This document shows positions 30,692 to 40,152 of a DNA stretch of 64,000 bases, piece by piece. The first letter of the stretch is position 1. Each line of letters begins with the position of its first letter. The DNA is from Phycisphaerales bacterium (GTDB lineage: Bacteria > Planctomycetota > Phycisphaerae > Phycisphaerales > UBA1924). The stretch lies in the NCBI GenBank assembly GCA_029260315.1, contig JAJDDM010000008.1, positions 1-64,000 on the forward strand. Reading direction: 5' to 3'. The notes under the pieces are model-generated. The model was not told where the DNA came from and made no database searches. It saw only the letters and a list, made by a program, of their open reading frames with translations. A program made the translations under genes and the position numbers.

Positions 30692-31094
30692 TCGCAAAAC
30701 TGGGACGCCGGACCAACGCAGGCACGAAGCTCTCTGACAGGACCTATTGGCGCACGCACCAGATGTCCGACCATCCGCCGATGTGGGTGAAGTTTATGAT
30801 CGATTACTCGGATGAGTATCTGGAGCGCAAGAGCCATTTGCGTCGTTTGTCACAGGTGCTTCGCGGCAGGATGCTTGCTCGGGCGTCTCGCGTCGTGCCA
30901 CCAACCGCTGCTTTGAGCGGTTGGTGTTTCATGGCGCGACCCCAGAAGCACCAGCCGTGCAAAGCCACGGCTGGTGGCGCGTCGCTCGGTCATCCGCATT
31001 CGTTTGAGTTCTCCGCCTGTTGACGCAAAGCGCTCGGAAGCTCGCGGGCGACGCGTGAGCCGTCGCCAAACTGCGTGACCGCACGCTGCGCATG
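30692..31094. repeat. Intergenic region holding the second paired-hairpin element (30895-30980)
   Basis: GCCACCAACCGCTGCTTTGA with GCGGTTGGTGTTT forms hairpin 1, and CACCAGCCGTGCAAAGCC with ACGGCTGGTGGC forms hairpin 2, with a spacer of about 25 bases. The element is the same family as 18024-18111. The ORF 30574-31023 that covers it continues as 'PPTAALSGWCF', a repeat-derived reading, so I do not call a gene. Confidence 0.8.
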
Positions 31095-32258
31095 TCACTC
31101 GATATTCTGCAGCACCCGCGTGACGTTGGACCGCGCGAAGTTGAGCGAGGCTCTATTCACGTCACTCTCTTCGGTTGTCAGCGCCTCGCCGAGCATGTCG
31201 TCCAGATCGACGAGCATCCGTCGGATCCAGCGGGGCGTCGAGCCCTTCTGCGTGCGGCGTGCCCAGGCGTTCTCGACGATCTTGCCCGCCGCGAACGCCG
31301 CCTGGTAGCGAACGTCGCTGCTCGGATCGCGCAGCGCCACCTCCAGCACCTCCAGAATCCGTGCCGACGGAACACTCGTCGTGAACTCTCTGAACGACAT
31401 CTGCACGAGCGATCGCACGCAATCTGCCCGCAGATCCGCCTCGGGGCGATCCAGCTCTCTTCGCAGGAGCATGACCGCCTTGTCCTCGTGCCTTCCCATG
31501 TAGAGCAGCGTGCCGGCGACGATCGGCTCCAACCAGGTTTCCCGATCCGCGCAGGAGAGCACGGCACGAGCCTCCCGGGGCGTGCCCTCGCCCTTCTGCC
31601 GCAGCCACCGCATGAGCCCGACGCACACATCGCGGCTCGTCCGCCTGTTCTCCAACACCGCGCAGATGGGGCCGGAATGCAGATCGCGACTCGGCCAGGA
31701 CTCCACGGTCGTCGCCAGAGACGACCCCAGATACCAGTTCTCCATGCGCATGGAGAGCGTCAGCCACCAGCGTGAGTATTGGAGTTCGGCGCCACCGTCC
31801 AGTCGCCCGGTCTCCAGATCCTCCAGAATCTGGCGATTGAGGACGACGGCGTCCTGTGCCCAATCCCATCGCGTCGGCGTCTGTGTGGTCCGCCAAACCG
31901 TGACCAGACTCGCGTCTTCCGACATCGACGCCGCCCAGTACAGCACGCGCATCGGCACGAACTCCGACCAGTGCTCCCCGCGCACCGCGGGCCACGCGCT
32001 GATCGACGTGCCCGCGAGCATGATCGCGACGCCCAGGGCGGCGCGCCGCCACCGCCGGCGGGTTCGCCGCAGCGCCGCCTCGCTCGCAGCCTTGCGTCCG
32101 CACTCCGGACAGCACAGCGACGCCACCTCGCCGATCTCGTACCAGCAGCGCGGACACCGCCGCCGGTCGCGCGCTCGATCACGGAAAACTGCGCGCATCG
32201 CCATCGCCGCGCCCGTGAGCGCGATCAGCACGCCGAATGCGATCCAGATCCACGACAA
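31095..32258 (-). CDS. Membrane-anchored zinc-ribbon and HEAT-repeat protein
   Basis: The 387-residue protein starts with a hydrophobic helix ('MSWIWIAFGVLIALTGAAMAM'), then a zinc-ribbon-like segment 'CPRCWYEIGEVASLCCPECG' (four-Cys knuckles), and a second membrane segment ('AALGVAIMLAGTSISAWPAV'). The large C-terminal part has HEAT-like helical pairs ('EADLRADCVRSLVQMSF' and 'SSDVRYQAAFAAGKIVENAW'). The zinc ribbon would face the cytoplasm and the HEAT domain the periplasm if topology is Nout-loop-in; orientation is not certain. No named family; possible scaffold. Confidence 0.75.
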   Translation of the reverse strand: MSWIWIAFGVLIALTGAAMAMRAVFRDRARDRRRCPRCWYEIGEVASLCCPECGRKAASEAALRRTRRRWRRAALGVAIMLAGTSISAWPAVRGEHWSEFVPMRVLYWAASMSEDASLVTVWRTTQTPTRWDWAQDAVVLNRQILEDLETGRLDGGAELQYSRWWLTLSMRMENWYLGSSLATTVESWPSRDLHSGPICAVLENRRTSRDVCVGLMRWLRQKGEGTPREARAVLSCADRETWLEPIVAGTLLYMGRHEDKAVMLLRRELDRPEADLRADCVRSLVQMSFREFTTSVPSARILEVLEVALRDPSSDVRYQAAFAAGKIVENAWARRTQKGSTPRWIRRMLVDLDDMLGEALTTEESDVNRASLNFARSNVTRVLQNIE

Positions 32259-32294
32259 AGCCGACCTCGCGATAGCCCCAGCCTACCGTGCCAA

Positions 32295-32729
32295 ATGAGA
32301 TCACTCAACAGAATCATTGTTTGCACCGCGTCCGCCGCGCTCCTGCCCGGCTGCATCGTCGGCGAGATCCGCGACAACCTGGTCTTGGCCAACGAGAAGC
32401 TAGCCCACGTCGAGGTCCAGCTCGAGCAGGTGACCGAGACCAACACCCAGCTCGTCGAGCTCCAGGAGAGCCTCAAACGCCTCGCCTCCATCGACGCCTC
32501 GCTGAAGAGCGTCGACACCGACCTCGACGGCGTCGCCGAGAGCCTCAAACGCCTCGACGACCACATGGTCAGCCTCCGCCGAACGCTCCAGAGCATCGAC
32601 TCCACCATCCCATTCCTCAAGATCGCCGACGACGAGGAGATCACCGAGCGCCCGCCCGATGCGCCCGCGGAAGCGTCCGAGGGTCCGGACGACCCGCCTC
32701 TCGCGGATGAAAAGACCGCCGGCGGCTGA
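32295..32729 (+). CDS. Coiled-coil lipoprotein
   Basis: The start is MRSLNRIIVCTASAALLPGC at 32295; the ORF track extends 172 codons upstream into antisense of the neighbour. The lipobox 'LLPGC' gives an N-acyl Cys at residue 20. The mature protein is a nearly continuous heptad pattern ('LAHVEVQLEQVTETNTQLVELQESLKRLASIDASLKSVDTDLDGVAESLKRLDDHMVSLRRTL'), then an acidic Pro-rich tail. It probably spans periplasmic space as a coiled-coil rod. It diverges from 31095-32258 and precedes HMG-CoA lyase by 57 bases. Confidence 0.8.
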   Translation: MRSLNRIIVCTASAALLPGCIVGEIRDNLVLANEKLAHVEVQLEQVTETNTQLVELQESLKRLASIDASLKSVDTDLDGVAESLKRLDDHMVSLRRTLQSIDSTIPFLKIADDEEITERPPDAPAEASEGPDDPPLADEKTAGG

Positions 32730-32786
32730 GCGCCAGCTTTGTCCAACGCTTTGGACCGCCTCGCTTCGCCGCCCTACTACTTCCCC

Positions 32787-33734
32787 ATGCCCGAGATGGT
32801 CCGCATTACGGACGTATCGCCCCGGGACGGCCTCCAGAACGAGCCCGGGTCGATTCCTACCAACGACAAGGCCCGCCTGGTGGAGCTGCTGGTCGATGCG
32901 CTGGTCGATGAGGTCGAGCTGACGAGCTTTGTGAGCCCCAAGCGGGTGCCGCAGCTCGCAGACGCCGACGACGTGCTCGAGAACGTGCTGCCGTTCAAGC
33001 GCCCGGACGTGCTCTATAGCGCGCTGGTGCCGAACGAGAAGGGCCTCGGTCGCCTGCTCTCGGCGAGCGAGCGCGCAGGCATGCCCCTCGTGGACAAGAT
33101 CGCCCTGTTCACCGCCGCGAGCGAAGAGTTCAATCAGCAGAACACCGGCGCGAGCATCGCCGAGTCAATTGAGCGGTTCGCCCTCGTCGTGCGCAAGGCC
33201 CGCGACAACGGCCTGAAGGTGCGGGCATACATCTCCTGCGTCGTCCGCTGCCCGTATCAGGGCGACATCGCCCCCGAGAAGGTCGCGGAGGTTGTGCAGA
33301 AACTCAGCGAACTCGAACCCGACGAGATTGATCTCGGCGACACGATCGGCGCAGCGACACCCGAGACGATCGTCGCCGCCCTCGACGCGGCCCGCGGTGC
33401 CAATGCCTGGGCGGAGAGCCAGGACGCCGAGACGTGGGTCGTCCACCTGCACGACACCCACGGCAGGGCCGGCGACTGCGTGGAAGCGGCGCTCGACGCG
33501 GGGATCCGCTCCTTCGACGGCTCGGCGGGCGGGCTCGGCGGGTGCCCCTTCGCCGCCGGCCCAGGCGAGCGAGCCCCGGGCAACATCGCCACCCGGACCC
33601 TCATCGAATACATCCACGCCAAAGGCTACGAGACCCGCGTCAACACCGACCGCCTCGAGCGCGCAAGCCTCTTCGCGCAGGAGCTCGTCGAGCAGGCCCA
33701 GGACCAGCACTTCGGCGGCACGGGCCTCGGATGA
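32787..33734 (+). CDS. mvaB: Hydroxymethylglutaryl-CoA lyase
   Basis: The enzyme cleaves HMG-CoA to acetyl-CoA and acetoacetate, the last step of leucine degradation. I start at MPEMVRITDVSPRDGLQNEPG (32787). The catalytic and metal motifs are present: 'SPRDGLQNE' (Arg, Asp), 'LGDTIGAA', 'HLHDTHG' (metal His pair) and the Cys-containing loop 'GGLGGCPFAAGPGERAPGNIATRTLIEYI'. At 315 residues it has normal length. It overlaps the enoyl-CoA hydratase gene by ATGA and so is co-translated with it. With the carboxyltransferase at 28784 it forms the leucine branch. Confidence 0.95.
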   Translation: MPEMVRITDVSPRDGLQNEPGSIPTNDKARLVELLVDALVDEVELTSFVSPKRVPQLADADDVLENVLPFKRPDVLYSALVPNEKGLGRLLSASERAGMPLVDKIALFTAASEEFNQQNTGASIAESIERFALVVRKARDNGLKVRAYISCVVRCPYQGDIAPEKVAEVVQKLSELEPDEIDLGDTIGAATPETIVAALDAARGANAWAESQDAETWVVHLHDTHGRAGDCVEAALDAGIRSFDGSAGGLGGCPFAAGPGERAPGNIATRTLIEYIHAKGYETRVNTDRLERASLFAQELVEQAQDQHFGGTGLG

Positions 33735-34471
33735 TCCGCCTGGAGCCCGGCACCGTCGCCGCGATCGTTCTCGACCGCCCCAACCAACGCAACGCCCTGA
33801 CCCCCGCCATGCTCCGGGCGATCCCCGAGCTTGCCGACGAAGCGGTCGCTCAGGGCGCTCGGGCCATCGTCCTGCGAGGCGAAGGACGAATCTTCTGTGC
33901 CGGGTTCGACCTCAAGGGCTGCGTCGAGGATCCCAGAATGATGCGCGATCTGCTGCTCGCCCTCGCCGAGGCGATCCGCGCACTGCGCCAGTGTCCCGTC
34001 CCGAGCGTCGTCGCCTGCCACGGCGCGGCGATCGCCGGCGGGTGCGCGCTCCTGGGCGGCGCGGATGTCGTCGTCGCGAACGCTGATGCGAAGCTGGGCT
34101 ATCCCGTGGTACGTCTAGGGGTTTCCCCAGCGGTATCAGGGCCATACCTCCGGCAAAGCATCGGCGATGGCCCCGCACGCGCCCGCATGCTCGATACCGA
34201 GATCATCACAGGGCGACGAGCGAACGAGCTCGGGCTGGTGCACGAGGTCGTGGGGAACGTTGAGGAAGTAGGTATGCGGGCGATGCAGATCGCCCAAGAG
34301 CTGGCGGATAAACCCCAATCGGCGCTCGCCGCGACGCGCGGCTGGCTCACGGAGATCGCCGGCCCAGGCAAACCCGAGAGCGAACGCGCCCTGGCGGTGT
34401 CGCTGGAGTTGGTCGGATCCAGCGAGGAGCGGGAGCGGCTGGAGGCGATTTGGGGAGCTTCGGATGGGTAA
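33731..34471 (+). CDS. Enoyl-CoA hydratase/isomerase family protein, probable methylglutaconyl-CoA hydratase
   Basis: The 246-residue crotonase starts MIRLEPGTVAAIVLDRPNQRNALT at ATG 33731, coupled to mvaB. Crotonase landmarks are 'LDRPNQRNAL', the CoA-binding 'FCAGFDLK' and oxyanion 'HGAAIAGGCALLGGADVVVA'. The position of the first catalytic Glu is Ala/Gly here, while 'VRLGVSPAVSGPYL' covers the second; exact activity is uncertain. Coupling to HMG-CoA lyase suggests the methylglutaconyl-CoA hydration step directly before it. Confidence 0.85.
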   Translation: MIRLEPGTVAAIVLDRPNQRNALTPAMLRAIPELADEAVAQGARAIVLRGEGRIFCAGFDLKGCVEDPRMMRDLLLALAEAIRALRQCPVPSVVACHGAAIAGGCALLGGADVVVANADAKLGYPVVRLGVSPAVSGPYLRQSIGDGPARARMLDTEIITGRRANELGLVHEVVGNVEEVGMRAMQIAQELADKPQSALAATRGWLTEIAGPGKPESERALAVSLELVGSSEERERLEAIWGASDG

Positions 34472-34730
34472 TGTGCGGACCGGAGATTCCCCCGGACACG
34501 CGGAATTTCTGGCGAAGATCCGGCCTGGGGAACCATTCTGCGACCGTGATCGGATACTATGATGTCGCGCGAGGTGCCCACCGCCGGAGCACGGGCCCTC
34601 GGGGCTTGATAAAGTCACGACCCGCCAGGGCGTGGGCAGGCCCCTTCGCACGAGACCAACGCCAGCCCAAGGATGAGGGGCCGCTGGAGCGGCCCTGCGA
34701 GAGGGCGAGTAGACCCGGGAGAATGTGGCC
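34472..34730. promoter_or_regulatory. Leader region of the giant subtilase gene
   Basis: This 259-base gap holds no gene. A hairpin AGGGGCCGCTGGAGCGGCCC lies at about 34676-34695, upstream of the subtilase SD (GGGAGAAT). It might stabilise or attenuate the long mRNA. No promoter boxes can be asserted. Confidence 0.35.
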
Positions 34731-37700
34731 ATGAACGATTCGCGTGATCGTCGTCCCGCGAGCGAGACGCCCAGCTTCGAGAATCTGGAGCAACGGATGC
34801 TCCTCAGCGGCGATGGCCCGAGCGTCGGCTCGGTCATGTGGCGGGGCAGCGAGATCGAGGCCGTCCGCGACTCCTTCGTCGTGACATTCAGCCAGGCGTT
34901 CGAGGACACCCGGGCCGAGGCCGCGGTCGAGTTCCTCTCGTCCCGCCTGGGCGTCGAGTTGACCAACTTCGAGCGTCTGGGCCTGGGCTTCAGCGCGCAG
35001 ATGGATGTCGAGGGTCGGGTCCGCCCCAAGCGGGTCGATCGCCTGATGGACGACCTCGCATGGCTTCGCGGCATCGATCCCAACATCACCTACGAACCGG
35101 AGGTGGTCCCCAATGACCCGCGGTTCACCGAGCAATGGCAGCTGGAGAACACCGGCCAGATCGTCGGCGGACAGCCGGGCGTTGTCGGCGCCGATTCCAA
35201 TCTCCTGTCGGCATGGGACGTGACGACCGGCTCGATCGACACGATCGTCGCCGTCATCGATACCGGGGTAGATCTGGACCATCCCGACCTCGAAGCGAAC
35301 ATCTACGTCAACCCGGGGGAAACTCCTGGTAACGGTGTGGACGATGACGGCAACGGGTTCGTCGACGACGTCAACGGCTGGGACTTCGGCGAAAACGACA
35401 ACAACCCCAACGACGCCGCGGGCCACGGCACCCTGGTCGCCGGCACGATCGCGGCGGTCGGCAACAACGGCTTCGGCGTATCGGGCGTGATGTGGACCGG
35501 CTCGATCATGCCGATGAAGATCGCCGATCGGTTCGGCTTCCTCAGCCTCGCCGCGATCGTCGGCGCACACGACTATCTCACGATGATGCGAGGTCGCGGC
35601 GTGAACATCGTCGCCAGCAACAACAGCTACGGAACATTCTCTCCCGTGTTCTTCGAGGACCAGGAGGGCGGATTCCCCGCCGAACGCGACGCGATCCAGC
35701 GCTTCATCGACTCCGGCGGCGTGTTCGTCGCCTCGGCGGGCAACGACGCCAACGACAACGATGGCGATTTCACGTCCTTCCCCGCGGCGTACGACCTGCC
35801 CGGCATCGTCGCGGTCGCCGCGACCGACAACACCGATTCGCTCTCGACCTTCAGCAGCTTCGGCGCAGAGACGGTCGATCTGGCCGCACCCGGAACACTG
35901 GTCCGCACGACCCAGATCGACGGCGGATTCGCGTCGGTCAGCGGCACATCGTTCTCGGCGCCGATGGTCGCCGGGGCGGTCGGCCTGCTCAAGACGCTTC
36001 GCCCCCAGTCTTCCGGCGCAGAGATCCGCCAGGTGCTCATCGACTCGTCCCGCCCGGTCGCGAGCCTCCAGAACCGGGTCCAGTCCGGCGGCGTGCTCGA
36101 CGTCGCCGAGGCCCTGCGCATCATCGATCTGGACGGACCGGTCATCACGGCGGTCGATCCCGGCCCCGTGACAGGGCAGCTCGATGGCAATGGTGATCCG
36201 CGCAATGAACTCGTCGTGATCTTCAACAAGGACATCGACCCCGCGTTCCTCGACACCGGCTTCGTCTCACTCATCGGCAGCGGCAACGACGACACGTTCG
36301 GCACGGGTGATGATCGCGATATCCCGATTGACTCGATCGCGCTCGAAGGAACACGCACCGTCCGCATCCAGCTCAATCTGCTCGGATTCCTGCAGCAGCG
36401 ACTCCCGATCGACAACTACCAGCTCACCCTCAACGACGCCGGATTCCGCGACCTCGACGGGAACTTCCTCAACGGCAACGGCGACGCGGGCGAGGACGAG
36501 GTGTACGACTTCGAGATCGTGCCCAGCACAGGCACCCTCGAACCCAACGACACCCTCGGCACCGCCGAGCCGCTCACCTTCGCCGCCAGCGGCAGCGCCG
36601 AGTTCACCGGCCTGACGCTCGGCGACGGCGCACGCGCCGGCCTGGACGTCGATCTATTCGCCATCAACATTCCCCGAGGCGGCCTGATCAACGCCGAGGT
36701 CGTAGCCCAGAATCGTCCCGGCGGCTCCAACCTCGATTCCTACCTCCGCCTCTTCGACGGGCTCGGCAACGAGATCGCCGCCAACGATCAGTTCAACGGG
36801 CGAGACTCCCTCATCGACTTCTTCGTCTCCACAGGCGGAACCTACTACCTCGGCGTCAGCGGCTTCCCCAACTCTCAGTACAACCCCAATATCGCCGGCT
36901 CGGGCGTCAGCCAAGCCACCGGCGTCTACGACCTCTCGATCGATGTCGAACTGGTCCAGAACGATCGCGTGACCGCCACGGAGAATCTCGCGGCGAATCC
37001 CGCGCGAATCCCGCCGCAGGGCAGCCAGGGCATCTTCTCGACAACGATCAACTTCGCCGACACCCGCGAGATCCGCGACCTCAACGTCCGCCTCGACATC
37101 CTGCACGAGTTCGACAGCGATCTGCGGATCAGCCTCATCAGCCCCTCGGGCACGGTGGCGACACTGGTGAACCGTCGCGGCGCGTCCGGCGACAACTTCG
37201 ATTCCACCCTCCTCGACGACGAGGCGTCGGTCCCGATCAGCTCCGGCAGCGCCCCGTTCGATCGCCAGGGCGGCTATCGCCCCGACGACGCGCTCAGCAC
37301 GTTCGACGGCGAGTCCGCCGGCGGCACCTGGACCCTGGTCATCAACGACACCAAGAGCCTCGACACCGGGTTCCTGCTGAACTGGTCGCTCGACTTCACT
37401 CTGCTCAACAACATCTTCGGTGCGTTCGAGAGCAACGACACCATCCCCACCGCGACGCCATTGCAGGGCATCAACGGCTCGGGCGCTGTCCAGCTCCAGG
37501 CTTCGGTCGGCGACGGAGGCTTCGGCGGGCTCGATCGCGACATCTACGAGTTCGACGCCTTCGAGGGCAGCACGCTCAACGCGACCGCCGCCTCGTTCGG
37601 CTCGCTCAACAGCGCGCTCCAGCTCTTCGACGAGGACGGCAACAGGCTGCGCCTCGCGAACCCCAACGGCTCGCTCGACGCCACTATCAGCAACTTCGTC

Positions 37701-40067
37701 TTCAACGCCGGCGGCACATTCTACATCGCCGTCAGCGAGGCCAACAACGTCAACTATTCCCCGTTCGACGTCACCACAGGCAACCCCTCGCAGACCACCG
37801 GCGCGTACATACTCGACCTCACGCTCTCGGCGGGCGTCTCCGATGACCCGCGCATTCTCGATGGCGTCGGCGTCGATCTCGGCATCGGCGCCAACGGCAC
37901 CTTCCTCGCCGGCGCAGGCGCCAACCGCACCGGGCTGAGCTTCAACGGCGTCGAGTTCCTCTTCAGCGAGGCCGCGCAGGGCTTCCCGATGCACTTCTAC
38001 GGCGGCTCGGCGGGCGGCTCGGTCTTCCGCAACGGTGGCGGCACCGGCAGCAGCCTGCCCGTCTCGCTCACCGATCAGTCCGACCTCCAGAACCAGCGAC
38101 TCGTCGGAGAGTCGACCTTCAACGGCCTGGCCATCGATCGCGCGACCTCCTTCGGCATCGGTGACAACTTCGTTGCCGTCGATGTCATCATCACCAACAC
38201 CACCGGCCAGCGCATCGACAACATCCAGTGGATGGAGGCGTTCAATCCCGAGCAGGGCCTGAACTTCCTCCAGGGGACCACCGCCAACACCTCCAATGAC
38301 ATTCTCGCCGATGGCGGCGGCACCCTGCCCGCCGGCATCGCCTCGTTCTCCAACAACCTCTTCCCCAACGGCCTGAGCGTCATGCTCGCCGCACCGGCGG
38401 CCGACAGCAGGGCCCAGCTCACCTTCTTCGATCCCACCCGTGACATCCGCGACCCCTCGGTCCTGATGGGCCTGGGCGTCAACGACCCCAACGGCACGTC
38501 CGCCGACCAGGCGATGGGCCTTTCCTACGAGCTCGGCAACCTCAACGCGGGCCAGACGACGACGCTGCGATACTTCGTGCTCCTGGGCGAGTCCGAGGCC
38601 GACGCCCTGGCGATGTACGACGCCATCAACGACGGCACCGGGCGAGGCCACCTCACGGCCAACCCCGCCACTCCAGCGACCGAGCAGCTCATCACCGCGC
38701 CGGGCGATGACAACGACGAGGCCGCGACGCTGCCCTATCGCGTCTACTACCCCGAGGGCTTCGCCAACGGCAAGACCAGCACGTTCGTGCCCATCCTCAA
38801 CCCCCACGGCGTCTCCAACCGCGTCCAGATCATCGCACGCTACGAGTTCGGCGATCGCGACCAGATCATCTCCGAGGAGGTCATCCCCGCCGGCCAGCGT
38901 GGCGGCGTGACCATCACCACGCCCGAGCTCTTCGCCGCCGGCAACCAGCTCGTCCGCGCTCGCACGCCCTACGCCATCGAGATCCGCTCGCAGCTTCCCG
39001 TTGCCGCGAACTTCAGCCACTACGACCTGTTCCTGCTGACCGACGGCCCGGCCGCCGTCGGCGAGGCGTTCACCAACCAGCTCAACGAGGTCTTCACCTT
39101 CGCCGGCGCGACCAAGAACGCCAGCGTCAGCGACTTCCTGCTCTACATGAATACCTCCGATGAGGTCACCAAGGTCACCACGACCTTCTTCCCCACCGGC
39201 GGCGGGCAGGCGATCCAGATCACCCAGACCTTCCAGCCCTTCCGCCGAGGCGGGCTCAGCCTCAAGGCCCTCAACCAACTCCCCGCGGGCAGCTACGGCG
39301 TCCTCGTCGACGCCGACACGCCCATCATCGCATCGCTCACACACTTCGATCGCGGCGCCGGCACCGCCTACGGCGTCGTCGGAACGCCCGGCGGGGGCGA
39401 TGTCCGCGGCGCAATCCCCGAGGGCCAGATCGGCCTCAACTCCGTCGGCGAGGTCATCGGCGTGCTCAACGCAAACAGCCAGCGGGCCGAGGTGCTCTTC
39501 TCGTTCATCTTCCAGAACGGCACGACATTCCGCACGAATCTGAGCGTCAACGCCCAGAGCCGCGCCGAGCTCGATGTCGCCGCCCTCCGCAACTTCCCTT
39601 CCGGCCAGCCCTACTCGGTCCTCTACGAGGTCCAGAACGGCGACCTGCCGGTCAGCCTCGTCCTGCCCACCAAGGTCTTCGGCGATGAGTTCGCCTCCAG
39701 CTTCTCCGACAAGGCGTTCACCCTCTGGGGCTTCGGCGAGGGCTTCAGGCCCAAGCGCGAGGGCAACGTCACCGAGTTCCTCCGCCTGTTCAACCCCGCC
39801 GACACCGACGTCGCCGTCGAGATCACGATCCACTTCGACGGCGGGCTGGGCTCGGAGACCTTCCGCGCCGTGCTCCCAGGACGCCGCGTCCAGGAGTTTG
39901 ACGTCCACGACTTCGTCACCGGCGATCGGCGCAACCAGCAGACCTTCTACGGCCTGACCGTCAAGGCCGCCGACCCGATCGTCGCCTACATGGGCCACTT
40001 CGACGGCTTCTTCCCGGGCGGCTTCGGCACCCTCGGCACCCCGCTCGGCGCGAGCCAGAACGTCTGA
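34731..40067 (+). CDS. Giant secreted subtilisin-like protease with PPC and P-type domains
   Basis: The 1778-residue protein starts at ATG 34731 (MNDSRDRRPASETPSFENLEQRMLLSGDG); a GTG two codons earlier is too close to the SD. The 'LEQRMLLS' motif near residue 19 is the planctomycete-type N-terminal export signal that replaces a classical signal peptide. The S8 catalytic triad is Asp177 ('VIDTGVD'), His232 ('GHGT') and Ser407 ('SGTSFSAPM'), with oxyanion Asn near 298. Pre-peptidase C-terminal domains ('LEPNDTLGTAEPL' and 'FESNDTIPTATPL') flank a proprotein-convertase P-like domain ('DLRISLISPSG...GGTWTLVINDT'). The last ~650 residues are beta-rich repeats of unknown fold. It probably digests extracellular protein or processes surface proteins. 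Confidence 0.93.
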   Translation: MNDSRDRRPASETPSFENLEQRMLLSGDGPSVGSVMWRGSEIEAVRDSFVVTFSQAFEDTRAEAAVEFLSSRLGVELTNFERLGLGFSAQMDVEGRVRPKRVDRLMDDLAWLRGIDPNITYEPEVVPNDPRFTEQWQLENTGQIVGGQPGVVGADSNLLSAWDVTTGSIDTIVAVIDTGVDLDHPDLEANIYVNPGETPGNGVDDDGNGFVDDVNGWDFGENDNNPNDAAGHGTLVAGTIAAVGNNGFGVSGVMWTGSIMPMKIADRFGFLSLAAIVGAHDYLTMMRGRGVNIVASNNSYGTFSPVFFEDQEGGFPAERDAIQRFIDSGGVFVASAGNDANDNDGDFTSFPAAYDLPGIVAVAATDNTDSLSTFSSFGAETVDLAAPGTLVRTTQIDGGFASVSGTSFSAPMVAGAVGLLKTLRPQSSGAEIRQVLIDSSRPVASLQNRVQSGGVLDVAEALRIIDLDGPVITAVDPGPVTGQLDGNGDPRNELVVIFNKDIDPAFLDTGFVSLIGSGNDDTFGTGDDRDIPIDSIALEGTRTVRIQLNLLGFLQQRLPIDNYQLTLNDAGFRDLDGNFLNGNGDAGEDEVYDFEIVPSTGTLEPNDTLGTAEPLTFAASGSAEFTGLTLGDGARAGLDVDLFAINIPRGGLINAEVVAQNRPGGSNLDSYLRLFDGLGNEIAANDQFNGRDSLIDFFVSTGGTYYLGVSGFPNSQYNPNIAGSGVSQATGVYDLSIDVELVQNDRVTATENLAANPARIPPQGSQGIFSTTINFADTREIRDLNVRLDILHEFDSDLRISLISPSGTVATLVNRRGASGDNFDSTLLDDEASVPISSGSAPFDRQGGYRPDDALSTFDGESAGGTWTLVINDTKSLDTGFLLNWSLDFTLLNNIFGAFESNDTIPTATPLQGINGSGAVQLQASVGDGGFGGLDRDIYEFDAFEGSTLNATAASFGSLNSALQLFDEDGNRLRLANPNGSLDATISNFVFNAGGTFYIAVSEANNVNYSPFDVTTGNPSQTTGAYILDLTLSAGVSDDPRILDGVGVDLGIGANGTFLAGAGANRTGLSFNGVEFLFSEAAQGFPMHFYGGSAGGSVFRNGGGTGSSLPVSLTDQSDLQNQRLVGESTFNGLAIDRATSFGIGDNFVAVDVIITNTTGQRIDNIQWMEAFNPEQGLNFLQGTTANTSNDILADGGGTLPAGIASFSNNLFPNGLSVMLAAPAADSRAQLTFFDPTRDIRDPSVLMGLGVNDPNGTSADQAMGLSYELGNLNAGQTTTLRYFVLLGESEADALAMYDAINDGTGRGHLTANPATPATEQLITAPGDDNDEAATLPYRVYYPEGFANGKTSTFVPILNPHGVSNRVQIIARYEFGDRDQIISEEVIPAGQRGGVTITTPELFAAGNQLVRARTPYAIEIRSQLPVAANFSHYDLFLLTDGPAAVGEAFTNQLNEVFTFAGATKNASVSDFLLYMNTSDEVTKVTTTFFPTGGGQAIQITQTFQPFRRGGLSLKALNQLPAGSYGVLVDADTPIIASLTHFDRGAGTAYGVVGTPGGGDVRGAIPEGQIGLNSVGEVIGVLNANSQRAEVLFSFIFQNGTTFRTNLSVNAQSRAELDVAALRNFPSGQPYSVLYEVQNGDLPVSLVLPTKVFGDEFASSFSDKAFTLWGFGEGFRPKREGNVTEFLRLFNPADTDVAVEITIHFDGGLGSETFRAVLPGRRVQEFDVHDFVTGDRRNQQTFYGLTVKAADPIVAYMGHFDGFFPGGFGTLGTPLGASQNV

Positions 40068-40091
40068 GACCCATCCTGATCCTTGCTCCGA

Positions 40092-40117
40092 GGGGCCGGC
40101 GCATCAGCGCCGGCCCC
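40092..40117 (+). terminator. Strong hairpin terminator after the subtilase
   Basis: GGGGCCGGCGC-ATCA-GCGCCGGCCCC is an 11-bp perfect stem followed by TTGTCTCTT, 24 bases after the stop. Confidence 0.85.
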
Positions 40118-40152
40118 TTGTCTCTTCAGTGCGATCGTCCGCGACTACGCTC

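Noticed and set aside
30574-31023. 149-residue plus-strand ORF after the carboxyltransferase
   Set aside because: Part overlaps the carboxyltransferase gene in another frame and the rest reads through the paired-hairpin repeat ('PPTAALSGWCF').
36654-39998. 1114-residue ORF on the minus strand
   Set aside because: It lies wholly antisense to the subtilase gene, whose motifs are clear. The Glu/Val/Ala-rich translation is a GC-driven shadow.
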